Shown here: positions 1 to 8,347 of the stretch, one piece after another
How the letters are laid out: every line of letters starts with the position of its first letter
Numbering within the stretch: the stretch's first letter is position 1
Assembly: GCA_002238725.1 (NCBI GenBank)
Contig: MPMX01000023.1
Coordinates: 1 to 60,246 of the forward strand
Length of the DNA: 60,246 nt
Direction of reading: 5' to 3'
Origin: Rhodospirillaceae bacterium bin65
Lineage (GTDB): Bacteria > Pseudomonadota > Alphaproteobacteria > Bin65
Made by a program: the position numbers and the translations under genes
Notes under the pieces: model-generated
Databases searched by the model: none
What the model was told of the DNA's origin: nothing
What the model saw: the letters and a program-made list of their open reading frames with translations, nothing else

Positions 1-451
1 GCTGGGCGAAGCTGCCCGGCGCCGAGGCGTTCGGCCAGACCATGTCGGCGACCGCGCCGCGCCCGCGCTGGGGCAGGCCGCCATAGCCGGTGTCCTTGAG
101 CTTCTCGACGCCGACGGCGAGCGCGATGTCGGCTGCGCCCGATGCCACCGCATAGCAGGCGCCGCGGAAGGATTCGGTGCCCGAGGCGCAGTAGTTCTCG
201 ACCCGGGTGACCGGGATGTAGGGCAGGCGCAGGCTGACCGCGAGCGGCACGCCGGACTTGCCGACATGCTGCTCCTCGATCGCCGTCGAGAACCAGGCGG
301 CGTCGATCTGGCTACGCTCGACCCCGGCGTCGTCCAGGCATTCCTCGACCGCCTCGACGATCAGGTCCTCGCCGTTCATGTCCCAGCGCTCGCCAAATTT
401 GGAGCAGCCCATGCCCAGGATGGCCACCTTGTCCTTGATGCCGCGTGCCAT
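1..451 (-). CDS. SCP2-type thiolase / acetyl-CoA acetyltransferase family protein, N-terminal part
   Basis: The frame opens at ATG 451-449 and runs off the left edge, so only about 150 residues are seen. It begins MARGIKDKVAILGMGCSKFG, the usual opening of SCP2/lipid-transfer thiolases. The nucleophilic cysteine lies in ENYCASGTESFRGA near residue 90. Such enzymes cleave or condense acyl-CoA thioesters, and in this subfamily they often pair with an OB-fold (DUF35) partner. The nearby gene at 1807-3318 carries such a domain. The gene is last in a leftward run of CoA-related genes. Thiolase family is confident; direction of reaction and substrate are unknown because the C-terminal half is missing. 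Confidence 0.88.
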   Translation of the reverse strand, partial: MARGIKDKVAILGMGCSKFGERWDMNGEDLIVEAVEECLDDAGVERSQIDAAWFSTAIEEQHVGKSGVPLAVSLRLPYIPVTRVENYCASGTESFRGACYAVASGAADIALAVGVEKLKDTGYGGLPQRGRGAVADMVWPNASAPGSFAQ

Positions 452-529
452 GTCCTCTGTCCTCGCTGTGCCGCTGTTCCTGCCGAACGACCCTAACCTA
501 CGCCGCGTCGTGCGCCGGGTGAAGCCGGT

Positions 530-835
530 TCATACGGTTGCCGCACTCTCGTACCATTGCTGCGGAATATCCGCGTAGTCCGGGTTCTCGCGCTCGATCA
601 GCCGCGCTTTCTTGTCCCGCCGCCAGCTTTTCAACTGCTTTTCCCGTGAGATCGCGTCTTCGATCCGGTCGTAGCGCTCGTACCGGAGCAGGCGGTTGAC
701 GCGGTATTTCTTCGTAAAGCCTTCGACAGATCCGGATTTGTGCTCGGACAGACGGCGTTCGAAATCGTTGGTCACGCCGATGTACAGCACCCCCGACTGG
801 CTCCCGAGCATATAGACGAACCCGCCCTTCTCCAT
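530..835 (-). CDS. GIY-YIG nuclease family protein
   Basis: This 101-residue protein is a single GIY-YIG domain. It has FVYMLGSQSGVLYIGVTND at the N-terminus (here the motif is VYM...LYIG), an arginine in ERRLSEHKSG, and the ISREKQLKSWRRDKKARLI helix typical of the UPF0213/YhbQ-like group. Length matches that family. These small proteins are predicted nucleases of unclear role, often scattered near repeats. It lies between the HAD hydrolase and the thiolase but is unlikely to belong to that pathway. The start at 835 gives the normal N-terminus. A palindromic repeat block lies immediately upstream. Confidence 0.88.
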   Translation of the reverse strand: MEKGGFVYMLGSQSGVLYIGVTNDFERRLSEHKSGSVEGFTKKYRVNRLLRYERYDRIEDAISREKQLKSWRRDKKARLIERENPDYADIPQQWYESAATV

Positions 836-845
836 CGTGTAGTCC

Positions 846-1066
846 TATCCCGTCATTCCGAACGACTTCAGGACCGCAACCCCCTGTCCGTCATTCCGAC
901 CGGAGCGCCCCGTAAGGGGTGCGGAGCGGAGGAATCTCGTCGCCGGACTCCGGGGTCCTGTTGTCGAGATCGAGCCGAGATTCCTCCACTCGCTTCGCTC
1001 GGTCGGAATGACGGCAAGGGTGTGGTCGGTCGGGATGACGGTAAGGGAATCGCGCTCGGTCGGCAT
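846..1066. repeat. Dispersed palindromic repeat, copy A, with tandem end units
   Basis: This 250-base gap holds a repeat whose core runs 889-1014. It opens with CGTCATTCCGACCGGAGC and closes with the inverted form GCTCGGTCGGAATGACGG. The right end unit (TCGGTCGGNATGACG) recurs at 999, 1026 and 1056, and an extra left unit (CGTCATTCCGA) sits near 851. A second copy of the core, with the same inner text around GCGGAGGAAT and GATCGAGCCGAG, is at 53667-53793. No open frame of its own is convincing here. Confidence 0.8.
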
Positions 1067-1087
1067 GACGATGAGGGAAAGTGCAAC

Positions 1088-1810
1088 TCAAACCTTCACC
1101 CCCAGCGCCGCCGCCAGGTCCGGAAAGCTGTCGACGGCGATGTCGCAGGCGGGGTTGGGGTCCGGGTCGGGCGGGCCGTCCGGGCCCCATTCGTCGGGCC
1201 GGCGCACGAAGGCGGTTTTGAATCCGACGGCCCGGGCGGCGTCCAGGTCGAAATTGTGGCAGGCGACCATCAGGCATTCGCCCGGTTCGAGCTGCAGGCG
1301 GCGGGCGACAGTGAGATAGGCCTCCGGCAGCAGCTTATATTTGCCGATGCCTTCGCAACTGAACACGGCGTCCCAGGACAGGCCGTTCCGCTTCGCCGTA
1401 TCCAGGATCAGCCGGTAGGACAGGATGGTGAAGGAGCAGACCAGGTAGCATTCGCGCAGCTTGGGCTGCACCGCCGGAAAATCCGGCCAGCATGTGAAGT
1501 TGTGCGCCGCGTCCCAGGCGATGGCGTGAAAATCCTCTCCGGTGAAGGCGTCCAGCCCGTTTTCCTTCGCGATGGCCTCCAGCGAAAAGCGGTGGGCGTC
1601 GTCGAAATTGTAGCCGGGCGGCTCGTGCTCGCCGAGATTGAGCATGGCCTTGAGGCCGCGGCGGCGCAGCTCGTTGGCGAGCGCCGGCCAGTCCCGCTCG
1701 ATGCCGTGGCGCGCGCCGGCGGCGGCCATCGCGTCGCGGAAACCGCCGTGCCAGTCCAGGATCGTGCCGCCGGTGTCGAATGTCAGGGCCTTGACGTCGT
1801 TCAGGCTCAT
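1088..1810 (-). CDS. HAD-superfamily hydrolase, haloacid dehalogenase-like
   Basis: The 240-residue product has HAD motif I as FDTGGTI (Asp12 the likely nucleophile), with Gly in place of the second Asp. That is the pattern of 2-haloacid dehalogenase-type members rather than phosphatases. Motif II is near CSFTILS, the motif III lysine is in GKYKLLPEAYL, and the acidic motif IV is HNFDLDAARAVGF. It hydrolyses a small substrate through an aspartyl intermediate; whether this is a haloacid or a phosphate ester cannot be told. The ATG at 1810 overlaps the stop of the upstream synthase-like gene by 4 bases (ATGA), so the two are probably translationally coupled. Confidence 0.85.
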   Translation of the reverse strand: MSLNDVKALTFDTGGTILDWHGGFRDAMAAAGARHGIERDWPALANELRRRGLKAMLNLGEHEPPGYNFDDAHRFSLEAIAKENGLDAFTGEDFHAIAWDAAHNFTCWPDFPAVQPKLRECYLVCSFTILSYRLILDTAKRNGLSWDAVFSCEGIGKYKLLPEAYLTVARRLQLEPGECLMVACHNFDLDAARAVGFKTAFVRRPDEWGPDGPPDPDPNPACDIAVDSFPDLAAALGVKV

Positions 1811-3318
1811 GTTCCGCTTCCTTTCGCATCTCCCGCCGTGTGGTCCGGCGTCGCTTTCCAAAAGTATTTTATGAAGCCGCGCTTGTCGTCGACCGCGCGG
1901 CGGCGGAACACCATGCGCACCGGCATGCCGACCGCGACCTCGCCGGGCGCAACGTCGGTCATGTCGGCCATCAGGCGGCCGCCCTCGTCGAACACCACCA
2001 TGCCGAAATGGGCCGGCGGGTCGGGCGAATAGGTCAGGTTGTCGGCGGTCCAGCTCTGCACCTTCGCCGGAATTTCGGCGAAGGGGTGCGGATCCTGGCT
2101 GTTGAAGGCGCCGCAGTTCGGGCTGACGCAGGCGCGGGTCCTGGGATACTGCACCGTGCCGCAGATCCGGCATTTGCCGCCGACGAAGCCCAGCACCATG
2201 TCGCGGTTGCGGTATAGCGCGCTCAGCGCGGTCGGCGCGTCGAGCTCGGCCCGGATGCCGCGGTCCTGCTCCAGCAGGTTGTTGAAGCTGAGATAGCGGT
2301 TGTAGTTGGTCTCTTCCCGGCGTCGGGCGAGCCAGCCCTTCACCCCCTGGCGTGGCGGCAGCGATGCGAGCGCTCCGGTGGTGCGGAACAGCAGCACGTC
2401 GCAGCCCTGGCCCCAGCCCACGACCATGACGGTCTCGCCCGGTCCGGCGTCCTGCAGGCAATCGACCAGCATGACCAGCGGATGCGCCGTTCCGGCCTCG
2501 CCGACCTGCGCCTGGAGGGTGTCGCGCACGGCCCCCGCCCCGATACCGGCCAGCGCCGCCACCTTCTGCGGCACGCCGCGGATCAGCGCCGGCATGATGA
2601 AATGGTCGACGGCGCCGGCGTCGAGGCCGGTTTCCGCCAGCGCCGCGGCGATGGCGCGCGGGGCGATCTTGAAATAGCCCTCGTCGCGGATCCAGCGCTC
2701 CTCCCAGTTGTAGTCGTATTTCGAATCGCCGCCGCGATAGTGGTCGATGAAGTCGATGGAGAGTTGGTGCCCGCCGAGATAGTCCGCGATGAGGTCATCG
2801 GTGCCGACCGTGAAGGCCGCGGCGGCGTCGCCGAACTGCAGTTCCTGCGGGCCCGAGGCCTGGGTCCGGCGCTTGTCGGCGGCGACGAACAGGGTGTCGC
2901 CGGCCGCCGCGCCGCCGATTTCCCGCTGCAGGGCGTTCAACAGGCCGGAGGTGCCGGCGCGCTGGGAGGCGGCGAAATCCATCGTGGCGACGGTCTCGCC
3001 GAAATTCAGGGCCGTGGCGAGGATTCCGGCATTCTGCCGGTCGCTGAAGGGCAGGGTGGTCGAGGCGAAGGTCACCGCGGCAACCGGCGGCGCTGCGCCG
3101 GTATCCAGCCGCGCCGGGGTCAGGCAGTCGCGCGCGGCCTCGACGGCCATGGTCAGGCTGTCCTCGTCCCAGTTGCAGATCGCGCGTTCGCCCTTCGCGA
3201 GGCCCTTGATCGCCGGGTTGAACCAGGCGTTGGCGTCGGCGATCGCCTTGCGGCTCAGCCGCAGCCGCGGAACGTAGGCGCCGTAGGCCTTCAGGCCGAC
3301 TATATCGGTGCCGGGCAT
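1807..3318 (-). CDS. HMG-CoA synthase-like thiolase-fold protein fused to OB-fold (DUF35) domain
   Basis: The 503-residue protein has an N-terminal HMG-CoA synthase/KAS III-like region (about 1-340) and a C-terminal rubredoxin-like zinc ribbon with OB fold (about 370-500). The four zinc cysteines are in CRICGTVQYPRTRACVSPNC. At the position where HMG-CoA synthases carry the nucleophilic cysteine (ACxAGT), this protein reads ASQRAGT, so Gln119 replaces Cys. A claisen condensation by the usual mechanism is therefore unlikely; decarboxylation or a non-catalytic partner role for the neighbouring thiolase are possible. It overlaps the HAD gene by 4 bases. Family is confident, activity is not. Confidence 0.85.
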   Translation of the reverse strand: MPGTDIVGLKAYGAYVPRLRLSRKAIADANAWFNPAIKGLAKGERAICNWDEDSLTMAVEAARDCLTPARLDTGAAPPVAAVTFASTTLPFSDRQNAGILATALNFGETVATMDFAASQRAGTSGLLNALQREIGGAAAGDTLFVAADKRRTQASGPQELQFGDAAAAFTVGTDDLIADYLGGHQLSIDFIDHYRGGDSKYDYNWEERWIRDEGYFKIAPRAIAAALAETGLDAGAVDHFIMPALIRGVPQKVAALAGIGAGAVRDTLQAQVGEAGTAHPLVMLVDCLQDAGPGETVMVVGWGQGCDVLLFRTTGALASLPPRQGVKGWLARRREETNYNRYLSFNNLLEQDRGIRAELDAPTALSALYRNRDMVLGFVGGKCRICGTVQYPRTRACVSPNCGAFNSQDPHPFAEIPAKVQSWTADNLTYSPDPPAHFGMVVFDEGGRLMADMTDVAPGEVAVGMPVRMVFRRRAVDDKRGFIKYFWKATPDHTAGDAKGSGT

Positions 3319-3463
3319 CCTCTCTGTTTCCCTTCCTGAATCTCGGTCCGGGCGTGGCGCCCCTTATGGCGCATCTTTCCGCCGCCCGTCACCGGATTGC
3401 GACAATGGGGATGCCGGGTTGCCGATATCGAGGCGCATATCTTCGAACGGCGTCTGCGCTGAG

Positions 3464-4690
3464 TCACCGCCCCACGGTGTCCAGGCCAAACCCCGCGATA
3501 TCCTTGTAGCGATCCGATATCGCCGCCAGTTCGGCGGGATCGATGACATCTTCGATCCGCTCGAACGGCTCACCGCCGGTCAGTTCGTCCACCTTCTCGA
3601 TGATGTGGTCCGGCGGTGTCGCGCGGTTGGTCAGCACGATCTTGCCGGTCGCTTCGAGGCGTTTTTCCTCGTAGGCCTTCAACGCCGCCCGGGGATCGTC
3701 CATTTCGCAGAGCAGCCCGGCCAAGACCTCCGCATCGAGAATCGCCTGAGCGCCGCCGTTGCCGCCGCGCGGATACATCGGGTGCGCCGCGTCGCCCAAC
3801 AGCGTAACGCCGCCGAAGGTCCACCGGTCGACAGGGTCGCGGTCAACCATCGGATATTCGAAAATGTAGTCCGCGCCTCCGATCAGTGCTGGAATGTCCA
3901 GCCAGTCGAAATGCCAGTCCGCGTAGGGCGCGATGAAATCCTCGATCCGCCCCGGCGTCGCCCAGTCATTGATCCCGCGATCCTCGCGCGGTTGTTCGGT
4001 GACCCAGTTGATGAGCTGGGTGCCGTCGTCGAACCGGCGGATAGGGTAGATCGTCATCTTGCCGGTCGAAACGGTGCCGATACGGGTGACGCTGGCGCCG
4101 CTCAGGAACGGCTTTCGCCGGGTGACGCCGCGCCACATGTTGATGCCGCCGAATTGCTGGCCCTCCGACGGATAGAACTGCCGCCGGATAGCGGAATGAA
4201 AGCCGTCGGCGCCGATGACGACGGCGCCGGTTACGGGCGCCGCGTTGTCGAACAGCACCCGCACACCCGTATCGTCCTGCTCGACGCCGACGCAGCGGAG
4301 GTCGAGATGCACCGCGCCGGACCCGAGCCGGCCGGCGACCGCTTCGTAGAGGACTTCGTGAAGATCGCCCCGGTGAATCGAGAAATGCCGGTGGCCGTAG
4401 CCGGCGAACCGGCCGCAGGGCTCCGCAAAAATGGCCTGGCCATGCCTGTTGAAATAGGCGAATTCGCGGGCCTCGACGCCGCGGGCCATCAGTTCCGGCT
4501 CAAGCCCGAGTTTTGTCAGGACGCGGATCGCGTGCGGCATCATGTTAATGCCGACGCCGAGGGGCCTGAACGTCTGTACCGCCTCATAAATCTGGCAGGG
4601 CAGGCCCCGGGCATGGAGCGAGAGCGCCAAGGTCAGGCCGCCGATCCCGCCGCCGACGATCAGGATTTCGGGCTTCTTTTCTGCCGCCAT
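3464..4690 (-). CDS. FAD-dependent aromatic-type monooxygenase (PhzS/salicylate hydroxylase-like)
   Basis: This 408-residue flavoprotein monooxygenase has the dinucleotide-binding GGGIGGLTLALSLHARG at residues about 11-27, the mid-protein GADGFHSAIRR segment (DG motif), and LLGDAAHPMYPRGGNGG (GD motif) near residue 290. It would use NAD(P)H and O2 to hydroxylate an aromatic or similar ring. Single-component members need no separate reductase. It lies between the SDR and the HMG-CoA-synthase-like gene on the same strand, which suggests an oxidative step feeding CoA-ester breakdown. Exact substrate is unknown. Confidence 0.88.
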   Translation of the reverse strand: MAAEKKPEILIVGGGIGGLTLALSLHARGLPCQIYEAVQTFRPLGVGINMMPHAIRVLTKLGLEPELMARGVEAREFAYFNRHGQAIFAEPCGRFAGYGHRHFSIHRGDLHEVLYEAVAGRLGSGAVHLDLRCVGVEQDDTGVRVLFDNAAPVTGAVVIGADGFHSAIRRQFYPSEGQQFGGINMWRGVTRRKPFLSGASVTRIGTVSTGKMTIYPIRRFDDGTQLINWVTEQPREDRGINDWATPGRIEDFIAPYADWHFDWLDIPALIGGADYIFEYPMVDRDPVDRWTFGGVTLLGDAAHPMYPRGGNGGAQAILDAEVLAGLLCEMDDPRAALKAYEEKRLEATGKIVLTNRATPPDHIIEKVDELTGGEPFERIEDVIDPAELAAISDRYKDIAGFGLDTVGR

Positions 4691-4741
4691 GAGACGGTGT
4701 TTCCTTTCCTCGCACCCGCCGGTGCCGGCACGGTGGCGGGC

Positions 4742-5509
4742 TCAGGTGTTCACGGATCCGCCGTCGACGGCGATGGTCTGTCCGGTCACGAAGTCACTTT
4801 CTGAAGACGCCAGAAAAATCAGCGCGCCGATCAGATCGTCGGGATAGGCATCCCGCTTCAGGGCCCGGCTGTTGCGGACAGGCACGCGCGCAATCTCGAC
4901 ATGCTCCGGATTCGCCAGGATGCTGTCGCTCAGGACAAAGCCGGGCGACAGCGTGTTGACGCAAATGCCGTGCTCGCCCAGTTCCCGCGACAGGGAGCGC
5001 GTCATGGCGACGATCGCCCCCTTCGAGGTCACATAATGCAGGAAGTTTGGCGCGCCGCGGTTGAAGGTGACCGAACCGATATTGATGATCTTGCCGGAAC
5101 GGCGGGCGATCATGACCGGGGCGACATGCTTGGCGACCAGGAACGGGCCTTGGACGTTCACCGCCATCACCCGGGCCCACAGTTCGACATCGATATCGGT
5201 GAATGGACCCATCGGCAGGTTGGAAAAGACGGCGGCATTGTTGACGACGATATCGATCCGGCCGGCAGCTGAAACGACGCTGTCGACCAGATGGCGCACG
5301 GCCTCTTCGTCGCTGACGTCCGTCTCTACGAACATGATCGCGCCGCGACCGTCGTCCGCGGCCGTCGCCAGCGCACTGCCGTCGGCGATGTCCGCGATAA
5401 TGACGGTCGCCCCTTCGGCCGCCAGCGCCCTGACGTATGCCTGCCCGATGCCGACGGCGCCGCCGGTGACGATCGCAACCTTGTCTGTCAGCCGTTTCAT
5501 TGCGGCCAT
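4742..5509 (-). CDS. SDR family NAD(P)-dependent oxidoreductase
   Basis: This 255-residue classical short-chain dehydrogenase has the TGGAVGIGQ cofactor loop, NNAA at about residue 91, a catalytic Ser in INIGSV, and the YVTSK pair (Tyr/Lys) in the expected spacing. It interconverts an alcohol and a ketone with NAD(H) or NADP(H). An Asp in IIADIAD after the second strand favours NAD. A second in-frame ATG three codons in (MKRLTDKVAIVTGG) may be the true start. It is co-directional with its neighbours, with gaps of 50-60 bases, so an operon is likely. Confidence 0.9.
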   Translation of the reverse strand: MAAMKRLTDKVAIVTGGAVGIGQAYVRALAAEGATVIIADIADGSALATAADDGRGAIMFVETDVSDEEAVRHLVDSVVSAAGRIDIVVNNAAVFSNLPMGPFTDIDVELWARVMAVNVQGPFLVAKHVAPVMIARRSGKIINIGSVTFNRGAPNFLHYVTSKGAIVAMTRSLSRELGEHGICVNTLSPGFVLSDSILANPEHVEIARVPVRNSRALKRDAYPDDLIGALIFLASSESDFVTGQTIAVDGGSVNT

Positions 5510-5567
5510 ATCCGATCCTGTCTTGACCGGGCCGGGCGCCGACGGCCCGACCTGCCCGAGAGTGACC

Positions 5568-6362
5568 TCACCTTGAGTCCGCCCTGCGGAAATCCGGCTG
5601 TTGTTTGTTGAGGAATGCCTCGAAACCGATCCGGGATTCCTCGTCCCTGAACGAATCCGAGATGAAGCCGGCTTCCATGTCGAGCTGCTCGCCGAAGCCG
5701 TTGCCGGGTGCGGCGTCGATCAGCTTCTTGATCCGGCCGATGGCGTTCTGCGGGCCGTCGGCGAGGCGGCGGGCCAGCGCCATCGCCTCTTCCAACGCCG
5801 CGCCGGGATCGGTCAGCCGGTTGACGACGCCGCGGCGGTGCAGGGTTTCGGCGTCGACCGGATCGCCGAACAGGCACATCTCCGTCACCAGTTGCCGGGG
5901 CAAGAGGCGCATCAGCGACGCGGTCGCGCCGCCGTCGGGAGTGAGCCCGATCTTGACATAGGCGACGACATAGCGCGCCTCGCGCGACGACACGATCAGA
6001 TCGCAGGCCAGCGCGAGCGAGACGCCGGCCCCGGCGGCGACCTTCTCGACCGCCGCGATCACCGGCTTGGGACACGCGCGGATCGCCTCGATCCAGCCGT
6101 GCAGTTGCGCGATCGAGCCCATGCTCACCGAGCGCGGCTGCCGCCGCCGCTCCGGGAAGTTGCCGATATTGCCGCCGGAACAGAACACGCCGTTCGCCCC
6201 GGTCAGCACGACGGCGCGCACGGACGGATCGCTGCCGGCGTCGATCACCGCCGGCGTCGCCTTCTCGTATATATCGCGGGCGATGGCGTTGCGGGTCTCC
6301 GGGTCGTCCAGGGTCAGGACCAGGATCTCGCCCCGGCGCTCGATATGGATGTCGGCAGGCAT
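5568..6362 (-). CDS. Enoyl-CoA hydratase/isomerase family protein, PaaG-like
   Basis: The 264-residue crotonase-fold protein has an oxyanion-hole region at GANGVFCSGGNIGNF and EKVAAGAGVSLALACD. The two glutamates of true hydratases are absent (GVSLALACD; AYVKIGLTPDGGAT). The Asp in TPDGG is the pattern of PaaG-like 1,2-epoxyphenylacetyl-CoA and dienoyl-CoA isomerases, so isomerisation is more likely than hydration. It is the first gene of the leftward cluster that ends in a thiolase, a sensible beta-oxidation-like arrangement. The region just upstream holds a 10-bp phased repeat (6399-6428). Confidence 0.87.
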   Translation of the reverse strand: MPADIHIERRGEILVLTLDDPETRNAIARDIYEKATPAVIDAGSDPSVRAVVLTGANGVFCSGGNIGNFPERRRQPRSVSMGSIAQLHGWIEAIRACPKPVIAAVEKVAAGAGVSLALACDLIVSSREARYVVAYVKIGLTPDGGATASLMRLLPRQLVTEMCLFGDPVDAETLHRRGVVNRLTDPGAALEEAMALARRLADGPQNAIGRIKKLIDAAPGNGFGEQLDMEAGFISDSFRDEESRIGFEAFLNKQQPDFRRADSR

Positions 6363-6398
6363 GGCGGCTTCACGTCTGGAGAAGGGGATGGTGCGGTA

Positions 6399-6428
6399 TG
6401 TCAGGAAATGTCACGGAATGTAAGGCGA
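6399..6428. promoter_or_regulatory. 10-bp phased TGTCA-type direct repeat, degenerate copy
   Basis: Three decamers follow each other exactly: TGTCAGGAAA, TGTCACGGAA, TGTAAGGCGA. They begin 37 bases upstream of the ATG of the leftward hydratase gene. The same decamer pattern, better conserved as TGTCATG, occurs at 53621 and 53811. The rest of the 299-base divergent gap up to the GYD gene at 6662 shows no gene that I can support. Confidence 0.4.
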
Positions 6429-6661
6429 TGTCCGTCGCACGGGCCGGCACGCGTCGGTATATTTCGGGACGAGGGATAGACAGCGTCGAACCGGCGCGCC
6501 GGACCGGACATGAGGCCGCGTCGTGCTTCGTTACGGAAACCTTGCCTTCCCGGCCGGTGCGCGCCTAGGTTCGCCCCGGGCCGGCCCCCGGTTTTCGGGG
6601 GCGCCGGTAATCGGAGACAACAGCGCCCCGCAACCGGGCGCTCCGCAACAGGGAGACCGTT

Positions 6662-6940
6662 ATGAAATATGTCATGCTCGGCAAACAGAGCGACGAGTGG
6701 CTGACCAGGCACGACGAGCGGAAAAGGCTGGCCCTGGCGAAGGCCGACGAGCTTGGCATCACTTTCCAATCGATCCTCTATACCCAGGGAAGCTACGATT
6801 TTGTCGACGTTGCGGATGCGCCGACGCCGGAGGCCATGCTCAATTTCTCGGTCTGGTATGTGAAGCAGGGTTTCGGCTCTTTCCAGAGTCTGCCGGCGTT
6901 CGACGATGCGGCCATGGCGGCGGCGTCGAAGCAGGAATAG
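6662..6940 (+). CDS. GYD domain-containing protein
   Basis: The 92-residue protein matches the small ferredoxin-like GYD family. It shows an early K-YVMLGK strand, a helix rich in Arg/Lys (ERKRLALAKADELGI), the ILYTQGSYDFVDVADAP core that gives the family its name, and EAMLNF. No catalytic residues are recognised; members are uncharacterised and may bind small molecules or form dimers. A plausible ribosome site (GGGAGA) precedes the ATG. It appears to be a single-gene unit, followed by a hairpin at 6953-6973. Confidence 0.8.
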   Translation: MKYVMLGKQSDEWLTRHDERKRLALAKADELGITFQSILYTQGSYDFVDVADAPTPEAMLNFSVWYVKQGFGSFQSLPAFDDAAMAAASKQE

Positions 6941-6952
6941 CGAACGCGCCCA

Positions 6953-6973
6953 ATTCGGGATCGAATCCCGAAT
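6953..6973. terminator. Hairpin between convergent genes
   Basis: ATTCGGGAT, a CGA loop and ATCCCGAAT form a perfect 9-bp stem 13 bases after the GYD stop codon. The next gene to the right ends at 7051 on the other strand, so the hairpin could end transcripts from both sides. There is no long T tract, which lowers confidence. Confidence 0.4.
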
Positions 6974-7050
6974 ATAGCAAGTATCAGGAATTGAACTCGG
7001 GCCTCGCCCCGGCCGATCCGCCGGTTCGCGGCGGCCGGGGCGGTGCGGCG

Positions 7051-8178
7051 TCAGAACTTGCCGGCTGTCGACGGAAAGTCGCCGATGCCCAGCGCGTCGC
7101 GGAAATCGGCCGACATTTCGGCCTTCTGATCCTCCAGCGGGATGCCGGTCGCGTCGGCGATTCGCACCACGGCGTTGAAAATGGCGAGCACCCCGGCGGC
7201 GTCGACCAGCGCCTCGGCGCCGATTTCGGCGTGCAGCCGGTCCCGCGCCGCGGCGAAGCCGGCTTCATCGTTGAAGAAGGCGTCGGCGTAGCCGGTCAGC
7301 GCCGCCGCCGCGGCGACCCCGCCGCCGCTCCCCTTGTCATCGACAATGGCGCTCAGGTCGTAATCGTCGCCGGTATGCTCGCCGCTCCCACGGAGCAGCA
7401 CTGCGTGGCTGGTGGTTCAGTAGACGCACTGGTTGATCGCCGAGACCCGCGCCGCCAGAAACTCGATCTGGGCATGGGTGAGCGCGCGGTGTTCGGTGCC
7501 GAAATCGCGCAGCAGCGCATCGGGCAGGTAATGCTCGGTGTCCAGATCGAAGAAGCCGACGACCTCCGCCGGCACCAGCGAGAGCGCCCGGTGGATGTTC
7601 ACCGCGGCCAGGCCCTCATACATGCCGGCTTCCGCGTCGGTCATGTCTTCCGGCGCCACCGTCGGCGGCCAGGCAAGGCCGTCCTTCGCACCGGCCGGGC
7701 GGCGCCGGCGCGGTTCGCCGGCAACCGGCGCGGGCAGGGCATGGCGCGGCAGCCCCATGGCGTCGCAGAATGTGTCGATGGCGACGACCGTGGCCACGAT
7801 GGCGACAGTCTCGACAAATTCGGCGTCGCTCAGGCCGTCGGCGAGCGCTGTATCGTAGAATTGGCGGGTCAGACGTTCCGGATCGGTGCGGATGCGGTGG
7901 ACGACCTCGACCAGCGCCTCCGGCAGCCCGGTCGCCGCGGTATGCGCGCCGGTGACGGCATAGGGCGAGAGCGCCGCCTTGCGCTCGATGCAGAAGGCAC
8001 AGTCCGGCGCCGCGCGGGTTTCCTCCGCGATGGCGATGCGGACCGCGGCCGGCCACCATTCGCCCGGTTCGGCCAGCCGGGCCCAGGCGCGCCGCTGGGA
8101 CGCCGCCAGGCCCCCGCGCACCGGCAGGGGGCTGTGGCGGTAATTGAAGGTCTCGGCCGTTGCGGTTTGGGCGGTCAT
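7051..8178 (-). CDS. Two-domain AhpD/CMD-like protein with in-frame UGA, probable selenoprotein (CxxU)
   Basis: Reading through the TGA at 7419-7417 gives a continuous 375-residue protein. The N-terminal AhpD-like half has CAFC at residues 60-63. The C-terminal half has C251-V-Y-U254-T-T-S-H258, in which UGA sits exactly at the second cysteine of the AhpD signature CxxCxxxH. The frame stays open for about 120 codons of alkylhydroperoxidase-like sequence after it. A hairpin of the bacterial SECIS kind begins 18 bases after the UGA. The expected role is thiol or selenol peroxidase-like reduction. Start 8178 is preferred (MTAQTATAETFNYRHS, with GGGAG upstream) over an ATG at 8277 whose extension looks non-coding. 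The alternative is a simple nonsense mutation. Confidence 0.75.
7381..7419 (-). promoter_or_regulatory. UGA codon and SECIS-like hairpin
   Basis: After the TGA (7419-7417) there are 17 bases, then GCTGCTCC (7399-7392), a GTG loop (7391-7389) and GGAGCGGC (7388-7381). All 8 positions pair, one as G-U. The loop apex lies about 26 bases past the UGA, within the distance used by bacterial SelB-dependent SECIS elements, and it carries a G-U. The pairing is seen in the sequence; SelB recognition is inferred. Confidence 0.6.
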
Positions 8179-8347
8179 CGGCAGGCTCCCGTTCGCGGCA
8201 GGCTGCGCCGCGGGCCTTGCGGCGCGCCACTGCACAGGGATTATCGGCTGGCGGCGGCTTTGGGAAGGGTCTGCCATACACGGCCCTCGATAAAGCCCGG
8301 ATCATGGTCGGCGTCAGCAACGAAAAGCTGCGGTTTTGCCCCTGTCC

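Noticed and set aside
7417..8277. Treating the AhpD-like gene as two separate genes split at the TGA
   Set aside because: The two halves are in the same frame and the stop falls exactly on a signature Cys. A SECIS-like hairpin also follows, so one read-through gene explains the data better.
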